NCBI RefSeq assembly: GCF_004349235.1
Contig: NZ_SMKY01000065.1
Span: 1 to 36,102, forward strand
DNA length: 36,102 nt
DNA from: Actinomadura darangshiensis
Lineage (GTDB): Bacteria > Actinomycetota > Actinomycetes > Streptosporangiales > Streptosporangiaceae
Reading direction: 5' to 3'
Shown: one piece after another, positions 31,908 through 36,102 of the stretch
How positions within the stretch are numbered: position 1 is the first letter of the stretch
Layout: each line of letters starts with the position of its first letter
The notes under the pieces: generated by a model
The model's input: only the letters and a program-made list of their open reading frames with translations
Told to the model about the DNA's origin: nothing
Databases searched by the model: none
Translations under genes and position numbers: made by a program

Positions 31908-32014
31908 GGGGAGACCGGAGAACGCACGTGCCCGGACACCGTCCGGGGAACAGCTCGCACCGATGACATACCCACTGCGCGGGAGAGGGAATGATGGACC
32001 TAGGAGGTGAGGCT

Positions 32015-33901
32015 GTGAGGCCCAAGGTCGCCGGCGGCCGGGCGGGAGACCCGTTCGCCCCGATCGCCGATTTCGGGTTCCTGTCCGACTGCGAGACGAC
32101 CGCCCTGGTCGCGCCGAGCGGCAACATCGAGTGGATGTGCCTGCCGAAGATGGACTCGCCGAGCGTGTTCGGGTCGATCCTGGACCGCGACGCCGGCTAC
32201 TTCCGGGTCGGGCCGGCGGGCGTCGAGGTGCCCGCCGCGCAGCGCTACATCCCCGGCACCATGGTGATGGAGACCACCTGGTGGGTGCACGGCGGCTGGC
32301 TCGTGGTGACGGACGCGCTGCTGATGGGCCCGTGGCACCACGAGACGGAACGTTCCCATACCCATCGCAGGGCGCCGACGGACTACGACGCCGACCACGT
32401 CCTGCTGCGGATGGTCAGGTGCGTCAACGGGCAGGCGCAGGTCCGGCTCGACTGCATGCCGGTGTTCGACTACGGCCAGACGCCGGCCCGCTGGGAGCAC
32501 ACCGGCGCCGGGTACCACGAGGCCGTGGCGCGCGGGAACGGCGTCGGGCTGCGGCTGTCCACGGACATGAACGTCGGGTTCGAGGGGTCGCTCGCCACGT
32601 CCCGGACGCTGCTGAAGCAGGGCGAGTCCCGCTTCGTGGCGCTGTCGTGGAGCGAGCACGCGGCGCCCTCGTCCTGGGAGGAGGCGCAGGAGCGGCTCGT
32701 CTGGACCGTCCACCACTGGCAGCACTGGCTCGACCGGGGCCGCTTCCCCGACCACCCGTGGCGCAGCCACCTGCAGCGCAGCGCGCTCACGCTGAAGGGG
32801 CTGACGTTCGCGCCGTCCGGCGCGGTGGCGGCCGCGGCGACGACGTCGCTGCCGGAGGCGCCGGGCGGCGACCGGAACTGGGACTACCGCTACACCTGGA
32901 TCCGCGACTCCACGATGGCGCTGTGGGCCTTCTACACGCTCGGCTACGACTGGGAGGCCAACGACTTCTTCTACTTCATCACCGACGTCGCCGAGGCCGC
33001 CGAGGGCAAGCTGCAGATCATGTACGGGCTGGACGGGCGCGAGGAGCTGCCCGAGTCCACGCTCGAGCACCTCACCGGCTACGACAACGCGCGCCCCGTC
33101 CGCATCGGCAACGAGGCGTACATGCAGGCGCAGCACGACGTGTGGGGCGCGATCATCGGCTCCATCTACCTGTTCGTGCGCCGCCGCGACCGGCTGGACG
33201 ACCGGCTCTGGAAGATCGTCGTCCGGCAGGTGGAGGACGCGCTCGCCAACTGGCGGACGCCCGACTGCGGCATGTGGGAGGTGCGCGGCGAGCCCCAGCA
33301 CTTCACCTCCTCCAAGGTGTTCTGCTGGGTCGCCGCCGAGCGCGGCGCCCGGCTCGCCCGGGTACGCGGCGACCAGGAGCGGGCGCGCCGCTGGCAGGCC
33401 GCCGCCGACGAGATCCACGCCGACGTCCTCGCGAACGCGCTCGACGAGCGCGGCGTCTTCACCGCCCACTACGGCGCCGACACGCTGGACGCCTCGGCGC
33501 TGCTGATCCCGCTGCTCGGCTTCCTGCCGGCCGACGACAAGCGCGTCCGGGAGACCGTCCTCGCCATCGCCGACGAGCTGTCGGAGGACGACCTCGTCCT
33601 GCGCTACCGGGCGACGGAGACCGACGACGGCTTCGAGTCCGAGGAGGGCACCTTCACCATCTGCTCGTTCTGGCTGGTGAGCAGCCTCGTCATGATCGGC
33701 GAGCTGGAGCGGGCGCGCGCCCTGTGCGAGAAGCTGCTGTCCTACGCGAGCCCGCTGCAGCTGTACGCCGAGGAGATCGACCCGCACACCGGCCGCCATC
33801 TCGGCAACTTCCCGCAGGCGTTCACCCACCTGGCGCTGATCAACGCGGTCATGCAGGTGATCCGCGCGGAGAACGACGAGCCGCAGCCGCCGCTGGCCTG
33901 A
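32015..33901 (+). CDS. glycoside hydrolase family 15 protein (trehalase/glucoamylase type)
   Basis: The protein has 628 residues. The start GTG at 32015 is preferred because GGAGG lies seven bases before it; an ATG at 31991 is in frame but has no such site. The N-terminal domain begins IADFGFLSDCETTALVAPSG, typical of bacterial GH15 proteins (IGDYGLIGD...). The (alpha/alpha)6 domain contains DRNWDYRYTWIRDSTMALWA, FQIMYG-like KLQIMYGLDGREELPE, RIGNEAYMQAQHDVWG and EEGTFTICSFWLVSSLVMIG. GH15 members of this clade hydrolyse trehalose in mycobacteria or maltooligosaccharides elsewhere. No signal peptide is seen, so it is cytoplasmic. A hairpin terminator follows. Confidence 0.93.
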   Translation: MRPKVAGGRAGDPFAPIADFGFLSDCETTALVAPSGNIEWMCLPKMDSPSVFGSILDRDAGYFRVGPAGVEVPAAQRYIPGTMVMETTWWVHGGWLVVTDALLMGPWHHETERSHTHRRAPTDYDADHVLLRMVRCVNGQAQVRLDCMPVFDYGQTPARWEHTGAGYHEAVARGNGVGLRLSTDMNVGFEGSLATSRTLLKQGESRFVALSWSEHAAPSSWEEAQERLVWTVHHWQHWLDRGRFPDHPWRSHLQRSALTLKGLTFAPSGAVAAAATTSLPEAPGGDRNWDYRYTWIRDSTMALWAFYTLGYDWEANDFFYFITDVAEAAEGKLQIMYGLDGREELPESTLEHLTGYDNARPVRIGNEAYMQAQHDVWGAIIGSIYLFVRRRDRLDDRLWKIVVRQVEDALANWRTPDCGMWEVRGEPQHFTSSKVFCWVAAERGARLARVRGDQERARRWQAAADEIHADVLANALDERGVFTAHYGADTLDASALLIPLLGFLPADDKRVRETVLAIADELSEDDLVLRYRATETDDGFESEEGTFTICSFWLVSSLVMIGELERARALCEKLLSYASPLQLYAEEIDPHTGRHLGNFPQAFTHLALINAVMQVIRAENDEPQPPLA

Positions 33902-33906
33902 CCGGC

Positions 33907-33945
33907 CCGCGTGGCCGGGTCCGCCGCCCGGCCACGCGGTTCCTT
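33907..33945 (+). terminator. terminator after the GH15 gene
   Basis: A perfect 13-bp stem (33907-33919 with 33927-33939) and a seven-base loop follow the stop by five bases. A weak T-run (TTCCTT) comes after. Confidence 0.75.
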
Positions 33946-34011
33946 GATCACAGCTTGGCGACATCTGCCGGAAATGCCGCTTTCCGGGAAAGTTCCGGTT
34001 ACCGTTCCGCC

Positions 34012-35154
34012 GTGACCACGCCACCATCCGCTGACGACGACCCTGAACCGGGCTGGGCGCCGCCCGACGCCCCGGTACCGGCGTCCCCGGAATCCGCGTT
34101 ACCGGAACCCGTGCCCGTGACCGTCGAGTGGGCCGTGCCGCCCCCGCCGCCCGCCGTCCCGGAACGGACGAACCGGCTGGCCATCGCCGCCCTCGCCACC
34201 GGGGTCATCGGACTCGTGGTGATAGGGATCGGCTTGGGCATCGCCGCCCTCGTCCAGGCCGGGCGCCGGGGCGAGAAGGGCAGGGGCCTGGCCGTCACCG
34301 GCATCGCGGCCTCGGTCGTCTGGATCATCGCCGGCGGCGTCGCCGCCGCCCTGGCCGTCGGCTCGATGTTCTCCGTGGACCGCGACGCCTCGGGCCACAT
34401 CAGCAAGGGCGGCAAGGTCCTGGCCTCGACGCTCCGCCAGGGCGACTGCTTCACCGGCCGGCTGCACGGCCGCGCCACCCTGGTGACGGCGACACCCTGC
34501 ACGAAGCCGCACGACGGCGAGATCATCGCCACCTCCACGCTTCCGGACCAGCCGTACTCCGGCGACCGGGACGTCCGGGAGGACGCGGCCATCCTGTGCG
34601 ACTCGCGGACCCTCTACCTGGTCAAGAGCACGCGCTACCGGTACCTGCGCCCGGCGTACCTCGTCCCGGACGAGGCCGCCTGGGAGAGCGGGAACCGGCA
34701 GGTGGCCTGCGCCGTCCACTACGCCGGACCCGGGACGCTCACCACCCCGGTCGCGGCGACCGTGGACACGAACCTGAAGCTCTACACCGAGCTGGCCGCC
34801 GGCGACTGCCTCAAGGACTGGGCGAACGAAGGGGCCGCGCTCCCCATCGTCGAGTGCACGAAGCCGCATGAGTTCCAGGTGGCCGCCGTCTTCGGCCTGC
34901 CCCTTCCCGGCGTGGACGACCCCGCCTACGACGGCTTCCCGCCCTATCCCGGTGAGAAGAAGGCCAGGAAGCTGGCGATCAGGGGCTGCGACTCGCGGCT
35001 GTCGAAGGTCTTCAAGAAGCATCCGCCCCGGGTCCCGGTCGAAGAGTCGTACATCTGGCCGGGCGAAGACCAGTGGAACAGCGGCATCACGACGGTCATC
35101 TGCATGGTGAGCGGCCAGGGCCGAAAGCTCAAGCGATCGGTGGTGCCGCACTGA
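34012..35154 (+). CDS. membrane protein with DUF4190-like and two septum-formation-type domains (array copy 1)
   Basis: The protein has 380 residues. A Pro-rich N-terminus (about 1-50) leads to two membrane helices, NRLAIAALATGVIGLVVIGI and GIAASVVWIIAGGVAAALAV, as in DUF4190 proteins. The rest is extracellular and holds two repeats of the septum-formation (PF13845-like) type: LRQGDCFTG...TPCTKPHDGEII...CDSRTLY and LAAGDCLKDW...VECTKPHEFQVAA...CDSRLSK. Each has paired Cys that could form disulfides. The GTG start at 34012 is preceded six bases upstream by TACCGT, a likely -10 for a leaderless transcript. The stop overlaps the start of the next gene as TGATG. Homologues are linked to cell division by name only; true role is unclear. 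Confidence 0.85.
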   Translation: MTTPPSADDDPEPGWAPPDAPVPASPESALPEPVPVTVEWAVPPPPPAVPERTNRLAIAALATGVIGLVVIGIGLGIAALVQAGRRGEKGRGLAVTGIAASVVWIIAGGVAAALAVGSMFSVDRDASGHISKGGKVLASTLRQGDCFTGRLHGRATLVTATPCTKPHDGEIIATSTLPDQPYSGDRDVREDAAILCDSRTLYLVKSTRYRYLRPAYLVPDEAAWESGNRQVACAVHYAGPGTLTTPVAATVDTNLKLYTELAAGDCLKDWANEGAALPIVECTKPHEFQVAAVFGLPLPGVDDPAYDGFPPYPGEKKARKLAIRGCDSRLSKVFKKHPPRVPVEESYIWPGEDQWNSGITTVICMVSGQGRKLKRSVVPH

Positions 35155-36062
35155 TGCCCACGCCACCGCCCGCCGAGGACTCCGGCTGGGCCCCGCCGGG
35201 CGCGAACCCGCCCGGTCCACCCGCGCCGCCCGCTCAGGCACACGCGGGCACGGCCGCGCACCGCGACGGCACCCGGCCCATCACCGACCTCGACGACGGC
35301 GACTGCTCCGGGGGCTTCAGACGCGAGGGCGCCAATGGTTACAACGCGAGGAAACTGCCCTGCACGGAACCCCATGAAGGCGAGGTGATCGCTCGCTCGG
35401 CGCCACCCGTGAGCGCCTGCGTCGACGACTGGGACGAGGACGACCCGGCCACCCCCACCGATTCCTGCCGCAAGCCGCACCGTTTCCAGGTCTACGCCAC
35501 CCTGGTGGCGGCCGGAGCCGGGATCGCCGTGCTGGCAGGCGGCTCGTCATCCCCTTCGCTGAAACGGGACGCGTCCGGCAACATCGTCCGGGGCGGCAAG
35601 GCACGGGCCTCGGCCCTGCGCGCGGGCGACTGCTTCACCGGGGCGGCGGTCGAACCCACCAGCGTGGTGACGGCCACGCGAACCTCGACCCCCTTCTCTT
35701 CGGCCCGGATCAGCGGGCCCGGTCGAAGGGTGATCACGAGGTGACGTGCGTCATGCACTACACCGGCACCGCCGCCCCGCACCGGAGCCAGGTGTACGCC
35801 ACCTTCTGGCTGCCCTTGAACGGTGAGTACGCACCGGGCAACTATCCGCCGTACATCGGCTGGAACACCGTGAAGAAGAAGGCGGCCCGATTCTGCGACA
35901 AGGAGGGCCGGAAGCTCTTCGACGGGCACCAGCCGCCTGTCGATGTCGAGATGCGGTTACGCCGCCCCGAGCGAACAGGACTGGGAGAACGGCATCCGCG
36001 CCGTCATCTGCCTGGCCCGAGCCGCAAAGAAACCCCTGAATCGCTCACTGCTACCGGAATGA
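35154..36062 (+). pseudogene. decayed mosaic copy of the septum-formation-domain gene (array copy 2)
   Basis: It starts MPTPPPAEDSGWAPPG and keeps pieces of the same family in order: LDDGDC...PCTEPHEGEVIA, VDDWDEDDPATPTDSCRKPH, then a juxtamembrane piece LKRDASGNIVRGGK...ALRAGDCFTG that belongs before the first domain. The frame breaks near 35680 within VVTAT and resumes in another frame at LDPLLFGPDQ...VTCVMHY, and breaks again near 35956; beyond it YAAPSEQDWENGIRAVICLA matches the end of copy 1. Large internal segments are missing compared with copy 1, including the first membrane helices. It looks like two old copies fused by deletions. A stop at 36060-36062 ends it. Sequencing error could explain single frameshifts but not the missing blocks. 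Confidence 0.8.
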
Positions 36063-36066
36063 CCCC

Positions 36067-36102
36067 ATGACGACACCACCCCATGACGACCCTCCGATCG
36101 AC
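36067..36102 (+). CDS. N-terminus of a third septum-formation-type array gene (cut by window edge)
   Basis: Twelve codons are visible: MTTPPHDDPPID. They resemble the first residues of copy 1 (TTPPSADDDPEPG), so a further paralog begins four bases after the stop of copy 2. Nothing more can be said from this window. Confidence 0.5.
   Translation, partial: MTTPPHDDPPID

Noticed and set aside
1..36102. Mobile elements, tRNA/rRNA genes, CRISPR arrays or an integrated island.
   Set aside because: No transposase, integrase, tRNA-like cloverleaf, regularly spaced repeat or base-composition shift was seen; apart from the paralog array the region looks like core chromosome.

Overview
The window is very GC-rich DNA, with tightly packed genes, frequent GTG/TTG starts and several likely leaderless transcripts. 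It carries an IdeR-type iron box, a DnaG–principal-type sigma pair, ECF41 and MocR regulators, an F420-type oxidoreductase and tandem actinobacterial septum-formation-domain proteins. Together these point to a filamentous actinomycete chromosome, possibly Streptosporangiales/Thermomonosporaceae (the family is an inference). I saw no phage, insertion sequence, tRNA, rRNA or CRISPR array. The annotation has about 32 intact or edge-cut genes and one decayed gene.

Layout. (1) 1-341: 5' end of an MGH1/GH63-like glycoside hydrolase, minus strand. (2) 468-7960: an eight-gene minus-strand Ter stress operon. It encodes two TerD proteins, TerC, a TerZ-like protein, a TIM-barrel C-C bond lyase, a phosphoribosyltransferase with TRSP domain, a StiP/PELOTA protein and a HAD hydrolase. 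The last four genes are close or chained by TTGA/GTGA stop-start overlaps. A coiled-coil protein of unknown function (8135-9385) is divergent from it. (3) 9401-11800: efeO-efeB iron uptake/DyP peroxidase genes behind a promoter covered by IdeR-like boxes; no efeU is present. (4) 11921-15647: YbjQ-like protein, sigma-70 factor and dnaG. (5) 15760-18823: Tat-exported M20 peptidase and a solitary MsmK/UgpC-type ATPase. (6) 18820-22326: a MocR regulator divergent from a TIGR03086-like protein, and a MerR regulator divergent from an F420-type luciferase-like oxidoreductase, with two matching MerR palindromes. (7) 22403-26727: carboxymuconolactone decarboxylase-like protein, ECF41 sigma factor, GtrA protein, MFS transporter and ferredoxin reductase. 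(8) 26841-31673: dGTPase, YdcF-like protein and pyruvate phosphate dikinase. (9) 32015-33901: GH15 glucoamylase/trehalase-type enzyme behind three 14-bp iterons resembling DasR sites. (10) 34012-36102: a tandem array of septum-formation-domain membrane proteins (one intact, one heavily deleted and frameshifted, one cut by the window edge).

The most interesting items are the complete Ter operon with its conserved-looking divergent coiled-coil neighbour and a possible ECF-type promoter, the decaying septum-formation paralog array, the iterons between ppdK and the GH15 gene, and the ECF41 target promoter. The Ter gene set itself is known from comparative genomics, but its biochemistry is not. 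All functional calls rest on reading protein motifs by eye; no database search was run.
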